DNA from: Fallopia convolvulus
Taxonomy: Eukaryota; Streptophyta; Magnoliopsida; Caryophyllales; Polygonaceae
DNA: 64,000 nucleotides
NCBI GenBank assembly: GCA_964016875.1
Contig: OZ024724.1
Location: forward strand, 25,705,962 to 25,769,961
Direction: 5' to 3'
Part shown: positions 11,613 through 21,405 of the stretch, piece by piece
How positions within the stretch are numbered: the stretch's first letter is position 1
Layout of the letters: each line of letters opens with the position of its first letter
Program-made: the position numbers and the translations under genes
The notes under the pieces: model-generated
What the model was told of the DNA's origin: nothing
Database searches by the model: none
What the model saw: the letters and a program-made list of their open reading frames with translations, nothing else

Positions 11613-12149
11613 TTAAGTTTGTAGGGGAAAGTTAGTAACCTGACCTCCTTCCTCATACAGCAGATCCATAATATAAGCAGGAGGGGAAACCTGTAAAACA
11701 ACCCCAACATGATTAAAGGAGCTATTATTGGCTAATCTATCCGCTAATCTATTAGCATTACGAGGGATATGTTGAATCCTACAATTCAAGTTCAGTTGGG
11801 ACATCAGTTCGAAACATTGAACTATGAGGTAGTAATCGGGATGGGTTTGTGGCAGCTCATTGAGTAGCAAATTAACCGCTGATTGAGAATCTGATTCAAT
11901 CACAACATTTTGAAGCTCCCTCTCCTTGCAAATTTTGAGTGCCACATGAATGGCTTTGAGCTCAGCCCTCAACGCCCTGCAGCTGCCCATGTTTAAGGTA
12001 AAAGCAAGGATGAAAGAGCCATTTGACGCTCGTAAAACACCTCCACAACTGGCTTGACCTGGATTACCTTTTGAAGCGCCCTCTACATTGAATTTTATCC
12101 ACCCCGGAGCAGGAGGTTCCCAGCAGACTCGAACTTGAACGCTCCTCAT
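11613..12149 (-). pseudogene. LINE RNase H domain
   Basis: This 178-codon frame is the C-terminal RNase H of the truncated LINE. It shows KFNVEGASKGNPG where a catalytic Asp would be expected (FDGA becomes VEGA), then RALRAELKAIHVAL with the conserved Glu, ESDSQSAVN with the second Asp, and ADRLANNSS with the last. The replaced first Asp suggests loss of RNase H activity. A stop and frame change separate it from the reverse transcriptase part upstream (12150-12394). Confidence 0.85.
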
Positions 12150-12394
12150 CGTTTCAGTATTCAGAATTTCCTTCCGTCTTCTCTATTCCGAAATGTAGCA
12201 GCTTGTGAGTTCAGTCACTTGTTGAAGTATCTTACTGTCTCTTCCCATTGTGTTATCAAAAGCCATAGCATTTCTAAGCTTCCAAGAGTACCACACCATA
12301 TTTCCATATAGAGTGCTCCAGGTATCGCCACTTCTCAAATTTGCTTCCAACCATTCATTGACGAGAGCTGAAAAAACCCTTCTACTGTTTCAAA

Positions 12395-13567
12395 TCATTT
12401 CGGCTGAAGCCATGTATTTCTAATAAACCCACAATCTTTGAGCACATGAAGAATGGATTCTTCTTCACCACATCTTGGACAAGCTGGAGAAGTCGTCAAA
12501 TGTCGTTGGTACCGAACTTCATTCACCATAATTCTGCCATGAGCAACAAGGAACAAAAAGTGTCTAATTCTCTGTTGAATGGGCGCTTTCCAGATTAAGT
12601 TCCAGTTAAAACCAAAAATTGGGCCAGCAGCTTGTCTTAACAGATTAGTAGCCGATTTGGATGTAAACATCCCCGATGGAGTAGCTTCCCAGAAAATCTT
12701 GTCTTCAACATTAATTTGTGGAATGACTCGGAAAGCTCTTATTTTGTTCATAGATTCCGGGTCAAGATAAGGCTCAATTTGGGACCACAACCAGTCGCCA
12801 TTCGACCACATGTCGGCAACAGTGGCCCCCAACAGCTCTTCTGGTATAGGGTTGAGTGCCTTATCTTCCAAAGCTCCCTCTCCAGTCCAATGGTGAGTCC
12901 AAAACAGGGTTCTAGCACCATTACCAATCGTAACTGGAGTACCTTTAGCTAGCAGTTGAGCACCATGATTGATCCCTCTCCAAATCCGTGAAGAGCAATT
13001 GAGCGGCCTGATCATATCAATATCCTTACGGTTGTTGCAGTATTTTCCACGGATAATTCTGGCCCAAAGAGATTCAGGTTCGGACAAGAGTCTCCAGCCT
13101 AATTTTGCCAATGTCACCGTGTTGGATTCAACCATAGTACGTACTCCTAATCCACCTTTCGCGAGAGCTTTATTAGCCACGTCCCATGCAGTAGGATGAA
13201 TCTTCCTATTCTCAAAGGTCGACTTCCATATGAAGTTTCGAACAGTTTTATCGATCTCATTACAAACTCCCACCGGCAACTTTGCAAATTGCATTGCATA
13301 TAAAGGAAGGCTGGTAAGAACCGCTTTTGCAAGTGTTACCCTACCAGCGACGAATAGCATTTTGGCTTGCCATCCTTGGAGGCGCTTAGCAATCTTGTCA
13401 AGTAAATACTGATATTTGTCTTTCGACATATCTCCCGCTGATGTAGGCACCCCTAGGTACTTGCCAAGATCAGTCTTGAGAGGCATGCCAAAATTAATGC
13501 TGATATTGGACGAAACATCGGCAGTAACATCTCGGCCCACCATGACTGAGCTCTTAGAGAAATTCAC
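12395..13567 (-). pseudogene. LINE reverse transcriptase thumb and zinc-binding region
   Basis: This frame holds the part of ORF2 after the FADD box: NFSKSSVMV, KYLGVP, RVTLAKAVLTSLPLY, FIWKS, AKGGLGVR, then the zinc-binding region W(N)LIWKAPIQQRIRHFLF and SPACPRCGEEESILHVLKDC. It stops at TGA after WLQPK (12395-12397), whereas the family continues. 12150-12394 keeps recognisable LINE sequence (NEWLEANLRSG and MVWYSWKLRNAMAF) in this or another frame. The N-terminal piece lies on the far side of the Copia element at 18351-18424. Confidence 0.88.
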
Positions 13568-13568
13568 C
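13565..13568. repeat. Copia target-site duplication (CACC), left copy
   Basis: CACC precedes the 5' LTR here and follows the 3' LTR at 18347-18350. Removing the element and one CACC restores the LINE reading frame exactly, which supports these boundaries. Copia elements usually make 5-bp duplications. Confidence 0.8.
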
Positions 13569-13823
13569 TGTTAGCATTCATTTTAATTCTCCTTAAGCTA
13601 GTTTTATACAGATATATGTTTTGGCTTTATTCATGTCACGTTTTTTGTCCTTATCATGTAATAGAAAATGCCTTGCTGGCATTTTTCCTCTCTGGCACTA
13701 CATATTGTGCGTTTTGTAACAGCTTTGTCATTATTCAGAAATACAGCAGACTTTCTTCTTCTCCAAGCTCATCTTTTGCTCTCCCATGGCAGCCTCATGC
13801 TTGCCTCTTCTCAAACATAATCA
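13569..13823 (+). repeat. Copia 5' LTR
   Basis: It begins TGTTAGCATTC and ends ACATAATCA, the TG...CA ends of an LTR. It is nearly identical to 18091-18346. The next two bases (CA) are followed by the primer-binding site. Confidence 0.92.
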
Positions 13824-13825
13824 CA

Positions 13826-13837
13826 TGGTATCAGAGC
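13826..13837 (+). promoter_or_regulatory. Copia primer-binding site
   Basis: TGGTATCAGAGC is the standard complement of the 3' end of initiator Met tRNA used to prime minus-strand DNA synthesis. It lies two bases after the 5' LTR. Confidence 0.92.
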
Positions 13838-13936
13838 CCGGGACTACGATTCCGAGCTAGGTTTTTCGATCATTCAAAAGATCGTTCTTTCCCCTTTCAG
13901 AAAAACCCTTTTTTCCGATTTTGAAAACTTGCAGAA

Positions 13937-14524
13937 ATGGTGAACGAGGTCGTCAACAACAATGACCCTCTATTCCTTCATTCCAGTGACCATCCAGGCC
14001 TGTCACTCGTTCCTCAAGTCTTCAACGACACAAATTTTGGTGAATGGAAGATTTCTATCCAGATTGCAATATCAGCGAAGAACAAAGCAGGGTTCATAAA
14101 TGGAACCCTTGCTAAACCCACAAAGACAGACTCACGACATGACCGTTGGGAGAGATGCAACAACATGGTCATCATGTGGTTGCTCAATGGCTTGAGCCCA
14201 AATATCAGGAGGAGCGTTCTGTATACTCAAACTGCTCGTGGAATCTGGGAACAATTGTTGACTCGCTTTGGGCAAACCAGTGGAGCTCAGCTGTTTTCAA
14301 TAGAGAAGGAATTGAATTCGCTGAATCAAGGTTCAACTTCTATCTCAACTTATTTCACCAAACTTAAGACACTCTGGGATGAACTTAATTCTATGCATCA
14401 ATTTCCACCATGCACTTGTGGATGTGTACAAGCCATATTGAAACATGATGAAGATAGGAAACTTGTACACTTTCTGATGGGCTTAATGAGCAATACACTG
14501 GTATTAGGGGGGGCATTCTCATGA
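13937..14524 (+). pseudogene. Copia gag (capsid) N-terminal part
   Basis: 195 codons from the first ATG after the leader. The protein matches Copia gag proteins: PGLSLVPQVFNDTNFGEWK near the start, then MVIMWLLNGLSPNIRRSV, GIWEQLLTRFGQTSGAQL and STYFTKLKTLWDEL. One base has been lost near 14483, just after FLMGL. The correct continuation (NEQYTGIRGGILMMKP) lies in the frame opened at 14521. The apparent stop at 14522-14524 is therefore a frameshift artefact of decay. Confidence 0.88.
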
Positions 14525-16166
14525 TGAAACCCTTGCATGATGTTAACCTTGCTTACTCTCTCTTGATACAAGAAGAGAAACAGAGAGAAATTCAAAGTCC
14601 CACACTTATTTTGAATGAAGCTTCATCAATGAGTGTGAATGCTAGGGCATCAAGTTCATCTTCTGGAAATTTGAAAAGCAACAGTGATAAGAAATCCTTG
14701 TATTGTACAAATTGCAAGAAAACAAATCACATGGTGGACAAATGCTATTTCATTATCGGGTTTCCACTGGGGTACAAGGAAAACAAAAACCAAAAGCAAG
14801 AGTCAGGGAAGAAGTTTGCAGGTTCTACAAGTGTTGGGGAGCTCACTGCAGAACAGGTCACTCAATTGCTGAGTCTTCTTAACACGAGCCAGAACACTGG
14901 AAAGGGGATTATACAGGATGATTTCGCTGGTTTTGCAGGTAACTCACTTACCTCCAACATTTTTGATAAGAAATCCACATGGATAATTGATTCAGGTGCT
15001 AGTTGTCATATGTGTGGAGATATAACTTTATTTGACACAACAAGAAATCTGTCTAAACCTTATGTTGTTTCCTTGCCCACAAGAGAAACCTCTATGGTTG
15101 GAATTGCTGGCTCTGTGCGTGTGTTGCCTGAGCTGCATTTAAGGGATGTTCTATTTGTTCCTAATTTCAGCTGCAACCTGATATCAGTAGGAAAGCTTAT
15201 ACGAGACATGTCTTGCAACATGATATTCACCCCCACAAGGTGTGTCTTGCAGGGTCCCTCCATGAAGACACCTTTGGTGGTTGGTGAAGCAAGCAAGGAT
15301 TTGTTTTTGTTGAGGACAGAACTTCAATCAGCACAGAGGTTTAGCTTGGCAAATAAAGATCAAAGTGGAGAAGTTTCCTGTCATGTGGATGTTGCCACTT
15401 GGCATAGCAGATTGGGGCACCTCCCCTTTTATAAGCTTTCTAGTCTACCTTTTGTTCATGGAAATAAGTCACAAGTTCTGCCTTGTGTTGTTTGTGCAAA
15501 ATCAAGACAAAGCAGACTTCCTTTTCCTACTAGCAAGATTAGCTCTTCTTATGCCTTTCAACCTATACATGTTGATATTTGGGGACCTTACCACACTATG
15601 ACTTTTAATGGAAATAGATACTTTATTACAATTGTTGATGATTTTTCTAGGGCCACTTGGGTCCATTTATTGTCGGCTAAAAGCAATGCTTTCTCTTTTT
15701 TGAAAAGTTTTATAGCTATGATTGAGACACAGTTTGAGAGAAGAGTTCAAACTGTGAGGTTAGATAATGCTCTTGAACTGGGAGGTAGCAAGGACACCTC
15801 TGCTTATTTCACAGGAAGAGGAATAAGGCATAAAACTTCATGTGTTGCAACACCTCAGCAGAATGGTGTTGTTGAACGGAAGCACAAGCATATAATAGAG
15901 GTAGCAAGAGCCCTGATGTTTCACAGCAAAGTTCCTCTAAAGTTTTGGGGAGAAAGTGTACTAACAGCTACTTACATCATAAATCGGCTACCAACCCAGA
16001 TTCTCAACAATACATCTCCCTATGAAGTTATGCATCATAAAGAACCCTCCTATGACCATCTCAGAAGCTTTGGATGCTTATGCTTTGCATCCACTCTCAA
16101 ACAAGGACGAGACAAATTTCAGGCTAGGGCTAGCCCTTGCATTTTCCTAGGATATCCTCTTGGGAA
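14521..16166 (+). pseudogene. Copia gag C-terminus, protease and integrase
   Basis: The frame begins with the end of gag, including the zinc knuckle YCTNCKKTNHMVDKC (CX2CX4HX4C). The aspartic protease follows (WIIDSGASCHMCG), then the GAG-pre-integrase zinc region (TWHSRLGHLPFYKL, CVVCAKSRQ). The integrase core follows: HVDIWGPY with the first Asp, VRLDNALEL with the second Asp (where many relatives have RSDNG), and TPQQNGVVERKH with the catalytic Glu. The frame is lost at about 16158-16166 (FLGYPLG, then EKAYKLYNLD in the next frame) and would otherwise enter the reverse transcriptase. Confidence 0.88.
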
Positions 16167-17243
16167 AAGGCCTACAAACTTTACAACCTTGATACAAAAC
16201 AAATACTCCTGTCCCGTGATGTTGTGTTCCATGAAACCATTTTTCCCTACAATAGCCCAACCACACCAGATGCCACCTCACCCTCTTTATTTCCACCCAC
16301 ACCCTTACCCAGTGATGATGAATCACCTACAACAATGCCACAAACCTCAATTCCATTACCTTCTACCTCAACTGTTGAACCCACAAACATTCCTCCCAAA
16401 AAATCATCTAGAACACACAATCCACCACCATACCTCAGAGACTATGTCTCTAACTCCACACTTGAAGAACACCTCTTATGTGGACATACCTTGACCTCCA
16501 ACATATCCTTTTCCCATAAAAATGATGCATCACCTTCACATGCCAACATTGAACCCTTTAACTATGACCAAGCTTGCAAGTATGAAGTCTGGAAAAAGGC
16601 AATGCAGGAAGAATTCCATGCTCTAGAAATTAACAAGACATGGGAATTGATGGAAATCCCAAAAGGGAAGAAAGCTATTAGTTGCAAGTGGGTATATAAG
16701 ATTAAAAGAAAATCAAATGGAGAGATAGAGAGGTGCAAGGAAAGATTGGTGGTGAGGGGATTCACACAGAAGGAAGGAATAGACTATAATGAGACCTTCT
16801 CACAAGTGATAAAGATGACTACAATTAGAGTATTGATTTCTGTTGCTTTGAAGAGAAATTGGAACATATCTCAACTGGATGTCAACAATGCATTCCTTCA
16901 GGGTGAACTAGATGAAGAGGTTTACATGAAGGTGCCGCAAGGATTAGAAGTTGAGAAGCCTAATCTGGTTTGCAAGCTGAGAAAATCCCTTTATGGACTC
17001 AAACAAGCTTCTAGGCAATGGTATGCCAAACTGTCCACTTCTTTGCGCTCCAGAGGATATTCTCAATCCCTAAATGATTATTCTCTGTTCTATAGAAAAT
17101 CCTGCTCATCTGTAGTATTTGTGGGTGTTTATGTGGATGATATTCTAATCACTGGTGACGACTCTGCTGAGATTGATAACTTGAAGAATTACCTGAACAC
17201 TGAATTTAGAATCAAAGATTTGGGCAGTCTTCATTTTTCCTAG
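16160..17243 (+). pseudogene. Copia reverse transcriptase
   Basis: This frame carries the linker rich in Pro, Ser and Thr, then the reverse transcriptase: WKKAMQEEFHALEINKTWEL, ISCKWVYKIK, QLDVNNAFLQGEL, YMKVPQGL, SLYGLKQASRQWY, and the catalytic YVDDILITG. It ends at KDLGSLHFS with a TAG created by the loss of one T. The next frame resumes with LGMEFTSTSQGF at 17243. Confidence 0.9.
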
Positions 17244-17245
17244 GG

Positions 17246-18084
17246 ATGGAATTCACCTCTACATCACAAGGTTTTCTTGTGAGCCAGAAAAAGTACATCT
17301 CTGAATTGCTCCAAGAATTTCCACTTGACAATCAACATCTGGCAGCAAGCGCACTTGATCCTAGGATGAAATTGTCACCATACAGTGGGGAACCTCTTCT
17401 TTATGCACTCCCTTATAGGCAACTCATTGGAAAACTTAATTTCCTGGTGAATACCAGACCAGACATTGCCTATTCAGTGCAATTGCTCAGTCAATTCAAC
17501 AAAGCACCTAGAGCACCGCACATGGCTGCAGCTCTTCATGTTCTGTCCTATCTCAAGAGAACATATTCCAATTCCATCTTACTCAATAATAGTCCTAATA
17601 TGCAGCTCAAGGCATACTGTGATGCTGACTAGGCCACCTGCCCATACTCCAGGAAATCTGTCAGTGGATTCATCATCCTTTTTGGCGAAAACCTGGTGTC
17701 ATGGAAATCTAAGAAGCAACAGAGTATCTCTTTATCCTCTGCAGAAGCAGAATACAGGTCTTTGAGGAGAGTTTGTGCAGAATTGGCTTGGCTGAGCAGA
17801 CTCTTCCACGAATTGATGTCCAAGATGTCACACCCATTCCTGTAAAATGTGACAACCTCGCAGCTATTTACGTTGCTCGCAACCCAGTCTTCCACGAGAG
17901 GACGAAGCATATTGAATTGGACTGTCACTTTACACGGGAAAAGCTTCTTGAAGGGCTGATCTCTCTGTCTCATGTGCCAACCTCTGATCAATTGGCTGAT
18001 TTTTTGACCAAAACCTTGCCAGGAACTCAGCTTAAGTCGATTCTTCCCAAGATGGGGATTTTTGATACACTTCCTCCATCTTGA
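17246..18084 (+). pseudogene. Copia reverse transcriptase end and RNase H
   Basis: The frame continues with GFLVSQKKYISELLQEF and YRQLIGKLNFLVNTRPDI. RNase H follows, with AYCDAD and then TAG (17630-17632) where Trp is usual. It then runs through SRKSVSGFIILFGENLVSW, KKQQSISLSSAEAEYRSL and a further frame change near 17820. The end is KHIELDCHFTREKL and QLADFLTKTLPG, the usual Copia C-terminus, stopping at 18082-18084. Confidence 0.88.
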
Positions 18085-18090
18085 GGGGGG
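18081..18090 (+). promoter_or_regulatory. Copia polypurine tract
   Basis: TTGAGGGGGG directly precedes the 3' LTR and is the expected plus-strand primer site. Confidence 0.85.
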
Positions 18091-18346
18091 TGTTAGTATT
18101 CATTTTAATTCTCCTTAAGCTAGTTTTATACAGATATATGTTTTGGCTTTATTCATGTCACGTTTTTTGTCCTTATCATGTAATAGAAAATGCCTTGCTG
18201 GCATTTTTCCTCTCTGGCACTACATATTGTGCGTTTTGTAACAGCTTTGTCATTATTCAGAAATACAGCAGACTTTCTTCTTCTCCAAGCTCATCTTTTG
18301 CTCTCCCATGGTAGCCTCGTGCTTGCCTCTTTCTCAAACATAATCA
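18091..18346 (+). repeat. Copia 3' LTR
   Basis: It begins TGTTAGTATTC and ends ACATAATCA. It is near-identical to 13569-13823, with one extra T in the GCCTCTTTCTC segment and three substitutions seen by eye. Confidence 0.92.
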
Positions 18347-18350
18347 CACC

Positions 18351-18424
18351 CGTTCCCTAGAAGCTTTACAAAAGTTGTCCAGAACCCTTTTGATCACATT
18401 TGCTTGATCCGGATTGGCTTCAGC
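18351..18424 (-). pseudogene. Displaced N-terminal piece of the truncated LINE reverse transcriptase
   Basis: On the minus strand this reads ANPDQANVIKRVLDNFCKAS and continues into RERV, the segment just after the FADD catalytic box of plant LINE reverse transcriptases. It joins in frame to 13564 and below when the Copia element is removed. This is the truncated 5' end of the LINE; the TSD at 18425 follows immediately. Confidence 0.88.
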
Positions 18425-18441
18425 AGACATTGTTATACTCT
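18425..18441. repeat. Target-site duplication of the minus-strand LINE, right copy
   Basis: AGACATTGTTATACTCT, identical to 11554-11570. Confidence 0.9.
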
Positions 18442-18711
18442 AGCAATTGGTTCTTTTATTAAAAAGAAAAAAAGAAATACACATCGACCTATAATGTCAA
18501 TTGTCAAGTCAACTTTCTTTTTATTTTTTAATTTTAATTTTGTTTTGTTTTTTTTCAAGTTGATTGATTCCCCCTCCTTCCTTGAAACTCTTCTATGAAG
18601 CCTTTCCAGTTTCCACTGCCCTCTCTGAGAAAGTTCTCATCTTCAATCCTTCCAAAAGTCACACTTGTTCATCCACCTCCATTTTTCTGCATTTTCCAGT
18701 AATCCAAATCC
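18442..18711 (+). promoter_or_regulatory. Upstream and leader region of the PUB-like gene
   Basis: A T-rich, then C- and T-rich stretch lies just before the ATG at 18712. No TATA box could be assigned with confidence. It is the only candidate for the promoter and 5' UTR of the broken USP gene. The LINE and Copia insertions end immediately upstream of it. Confidence 0.4.
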
Positions 18712-18764
18712 ATGGAAACTAGGTTTAATTTCTCCAATTTACAGATGGAATTAAGAAGGGTGGA

Positions 18765-19133
18765 TGATGCAGTGCGATCGAGCTGTAAAGGATAGGTGTC
18801 GGATTAGGAGCCAAGAAGGCTCGAAGAACCCGATTTCTGATAGCTTAGGGTCAGTGTGAGTTTATAATCACCGACCGAAGAAGCGAATCTATGAACGATT
18901 GAGGAAATGAGAGTTTTGAGGAATTTAGGAGAAGTGCTATTTCATTGATTGATAAGCAAAGCATACAAACGAGCTTATAAAGCTATTAGCTAGGTTTTCC
19001 TAAAGGGGTAACTTCACTGAACCGGGTTTCCCAAATGAAGGAGTAAACCGGGCTTGACAACTAAACATAACATAAATTGGAAATAAAGCTGTATAATAGG
19101 AATTGAAGTGTTATTCCAATTCGCACTGTAATA
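18765..19133 (-). repeat. 3' LTR of the gene-capturing element
   Basis: In plus orientation it reads TGATGCAGTGCGATCGAGC at the left and CGCACTGTAATA at the right. It matches 22550-22915 along its length, with small indels such as the extra AAC near 19010. Confidence 0.9.
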
Positions 19134-19740
19134 GTACTCCCCGCTGGAAGAGATCCTTGTCCTCAAGGATCAAGAACCTTTCTTGTATGAGGAACTTTTG
19201 AAGAGGAGCTTCTATCTTGGATAGCACAACAGAAGTAGACATTGGACGAGTTTCGCAAGTGCTGCTGAACGTTGAGCAGTCTCTGCCGAGATCGAAAATA
19301 AACATGGCAAAACCATAATGGAATATAGCCAAGCCATCAACATATTTTCTCAGCTGCCACTCAAGTAGTACATTCAATCTCACTTTTCCACTCTTCAATG
19401 TCTTGTTGAGACACTTATTAACAACATCAAATTCAAGCTCACTTTCGTCATCTTTGTCAAAGCAAACAAGACAACAACTGCACATCCACAATGTTTGAGC
19501 TGGAAGACAACTAAATCTGATGGCATGGACAATTTGAGGCATGAAACTGGGCATTAAGCTTATCCCACCGGGATCAATATTCATTCCCCACAACGAGAAT
19601 TCAGCTATAGAATGAGAAAATTCAGCTGTTGTAAAATCAGAATGCAAATTCTCAAGTGGTCCAAAATCTAAATCTTTAGTGACCAGGCCTAATGTTGGAT
19701 TACGAAGGAGCAATTCAGGATAGCATATATCAGCATTCAT
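19111..19740 (-). CDS. Unrecognised ORF 4 of the gene-capturing element
   Basis: 209 codons, overlapping ORF 3 by 11 bases and ending 23 bases inside the 3' LTR. I recognise no family. The C-terminal SVVLSKIEAPLQKF and ILEDKDLFQRG resemble the end of ORF 3 (SVVLSKIQAHFQQF), and a 23-base stretch (TATCTTGGATAGCACAACAG and the next three bases) is shared at DNA level. So part of this frame arose by internal duplication. The LEDKDLFQRG ending recalls sequences seen just before polypurine tracts in some plant LTR elements (inference). Confidence 0.5.
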   Translation of the reverse strand: MNADICYPELLLRNPTLGLVTKDLDFGPLENLHSDFTTAEFSHSIAEFSLWGMNIDPGGISLMPSFMPQIVHAIRFSCLPAQTLWMCSCCLVCFDKDDESELEFDVVNKCLNKTLKSGKVRLNVLLEWQLRKYVDGLAIFHYGFAMFIFDLGRDCSTFSSTCETRPMSTSVVLSKIEAPLQKFLIQERFLILEDKDLFQRGVLLQCELE

Positions 19741-20839
19741 GTAGAGGCATATTTTGCAATATAGAGCAGCAATGTAATGTGTTTTCTCCCATCAAATGCA
19801 AAACCATTTCTCTTATGGTGAATTGTTGAAAATGAGCTTGTATCTTGGATAGCACAACAGAAGCCAACAGTAGACAAGCCTTCCAAATTTTGATCAGCAC
19901 TAAACATTTGTCGTCGGGGTCGAAAATAAATCGTGTCGTTCCACCCTTCACCAAGCAGGTCAACTTATGAACTCGAGGATTGAGGCTCTCAAATATCGTC
20001 TCATCATCAGTAGCAATCTTAGTGCCATATAAGCTGCTTTCAAAGCCATTATGCATCTTCAAATGTTCACCAACAACCTGAAAATACCCTTTAAAGCATA
20101 TCACCTGAATCACTGGTCCAAATTCATACCCATTGGTTAAGCCCAAAACACAATCAATAGATGTCAACCCATTTCTACCACGGTCAAAAGGCATTATTTT
20201 AAGATCAAGATTAATGATAGCCCAAATCACATGCAAAACTAGCTTACAAAATGACTTTGCAAGATGAGCAAGACCAACTTCCAGAAAATGATGATTAAGC
20301 CTCTTCACAAAATTCTTGAAAAACTGATTTCTTGCAAGAGCTTCTTCATAGCAATCCCATGTTTCCCTGAAATTTCTTGGCCTATCTTTTACAATAAGAA
20401 ATACATCCATCACCTTGGATGCTCTCCTGGTGATTTTCCTTGGCCGCTCATGATAAATGTTTTCAATGAAGAAATCTGTTCGCTCATATGGAATTGTTGA
20501 CCTATCTTGCACTTTGAAACTTAAGGGTTCATCTCCATGCCCGCTGGATTCAACTTGTCTTCTTAATTCTATTGATTGTTGAGAGCAACATATGCTAAAC
20601 CATTCTCCAATACACTTTTGGTCCACACTGGTCAACAGTAACAAATCCACTCCAGCAAAACAAAATTTATCCAAATAACAAATGAATTTCTTGTTACTAA
20701 CGAGTTGCTCGATCCTCGTTGTATCAATGACAGGGGGGTTGGGGTCAGCAAGAATAGCAATGATTAAAATCTTACCTGCTATCATTTCTTGTCCATGCTG
20801 AATACTAGCACTCCAACATATGCATTGGTCACTAACCAC
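19730..20839 (-). CDS. Unrecognised ORF 3 of the gene-capturing element
   Basis: 369 codons, overlapping the CAND1-containing frame by 58 bases in another frame. Features seen: ERPRKITRRASKVMDVFLIV in the middle, FGPVIQVICFKGYF, and a C-terminal SVVLSKIQAHFQQF shared with ORF 4. No catalytic motif of a retrotransposon enzyme is visible. It may be fused from other host fragments or be element-specific; I cannot tell which. Confidence 0.45.
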   Translation of the reverse strand: MVSDQCICWSASIQHGQEMIAGKILIIAILADPNPPVIDTTRIEQLVSNKKFICYLDKFCFAGVDLLLLTSVDQKCIGEWFSICCSQQSIELRRQVESSGHGDEPLSFKVQDRSTIPYERTDFFIENIYHERPRKITRRASKVMDVFLIVKDRPRNFRETWDCYEEALARNQFFKNFVKRLNHHFLEVGLAHLAKSFCKLVLHVIWAIINLDLKIMPFDRGRNGLTSIDCVLGLTNGYEFGPVIQVICFKGYFQVVGEHLKMHNGFESSLYGTKIATDDETIFESLNPRVHKLTCLVKGGTTRFIFDPDDKCLVLIKIWKACLLLASVVLSKIQAHFQQFTIREMVLHLMGENTLHCCSILQNMPLHEC

Positions 20840-21405
20840 ATATCAAATGTAGATTCCTTGAATTGATTGATCAACTTAAGGCAAGCTTCTTCATACAGTT
20901 TTCCTACTATTTCTGGTCTAGAAACAATCAATCTAGTCAAACATTTTGTAGCTTCTCTTCTTACTCTCCAACTAGCAACCTTGGGGCATCTGAATAGAGG
21001 ATTCTCCATTGCTTGTAGAATACACTTACGGAGCTCTTCATCAATCTCAGCAGAGCTTACAAAGTGACTCATTAACAATGGAACGCCATCTCCAATGCAG
21101 AGACCCAATTGGTATCCCACAACTTGACTCTGAAAATCAATCCTCTGAATATTTGCACGAGTCATTCCAGGCTTCATCTCCTTTATCAACCGAGGTGTGA
21201 AAGAATTGAGTTGGAACTTAGATTCCAGACTAAGTAAATCACCAAAATGGGGAAAGGGTTCTCCTCTAGTATCAAAGCAAATCATCCGTGTCATAATTTC
21301 CTCATTTGCCTTCGTTTCACCTGGCTCTTCAATTGAATTCACAAGTGCAGCTTCAATCTCATGCTCAAAAAGGCTAATCTCCCACTTCGGCATTCCATCG
21401 AACAC
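20782..21405 (-). pseudogene. Captured CAND1 fragment within the retrotransposon
   Basis: The second half reads TRANIQRIDFQSQVVGYQLG, GDGVPLLMSHFVSSAEIDEE, LRKCILQAMENPLFRCPKV, ASWRVRREATKCLTRLIVSR and PEIVGKLYEEACLKLINQFK. This is the HEAT-repeat region of CAND1, the cullin-associated NEDD8-dissociated protein that exchanges substrate receptors on cullin-RING ligases. The acidic segment that normally lies between the RCP and ASWKVRR parts is missing, and the match stops abruptly after QFKE. The frame follows ORF 1 in the same phase after a single TAA and begins with GTG, not ATG. It is probably not a working CAND1 protein; if translated it would need stop read-through or its own start. Confidence 0.82.

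Larger units (their letters stand above)
13569..18346 (+). mobile_element. Ty1/Copia LTR retrotransposon, near complete but frameshifted
   Basis: Two short LTRs (13569-13823 and 18091-18346) bound a 4.3-kb interior. The interior has an initiator-Met-type primer-binding site, gag, protease, integrase, reverse transcriptase and RNase H in Copia order, and a G-rich polypurine tract. By eye the LTRs differ by three substitutions and one T insertion, so the insertion is young. The polyprotein carries at least four frame changes and one nonsense codon, so this copy cannot move on its own. It is nested inside a LINE. Confidence 0.95.
11571..18424 (-). mobile_element. 5'-truncated LINE, minus strand, split by a Copia insertion
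   Basis: Read on the minus strand the element begins at 18424, in the middle of the reverse transcriptase. It is interrupted by the Copia element (13569-18346) and ends in a poly-A tail (T-run at 11571-11579). It lacks ORF1, the endonuclease and most of the reverse transcriptase fingers and palm. The frame runs across the Copia insertion if one TSD copy is removed, joining FCKASRERV to NFSKSSVMVG, a typical plant LINE sequence after the FADD motif. Several stops and frame changes make it non-functional. Confidence 0.9.
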
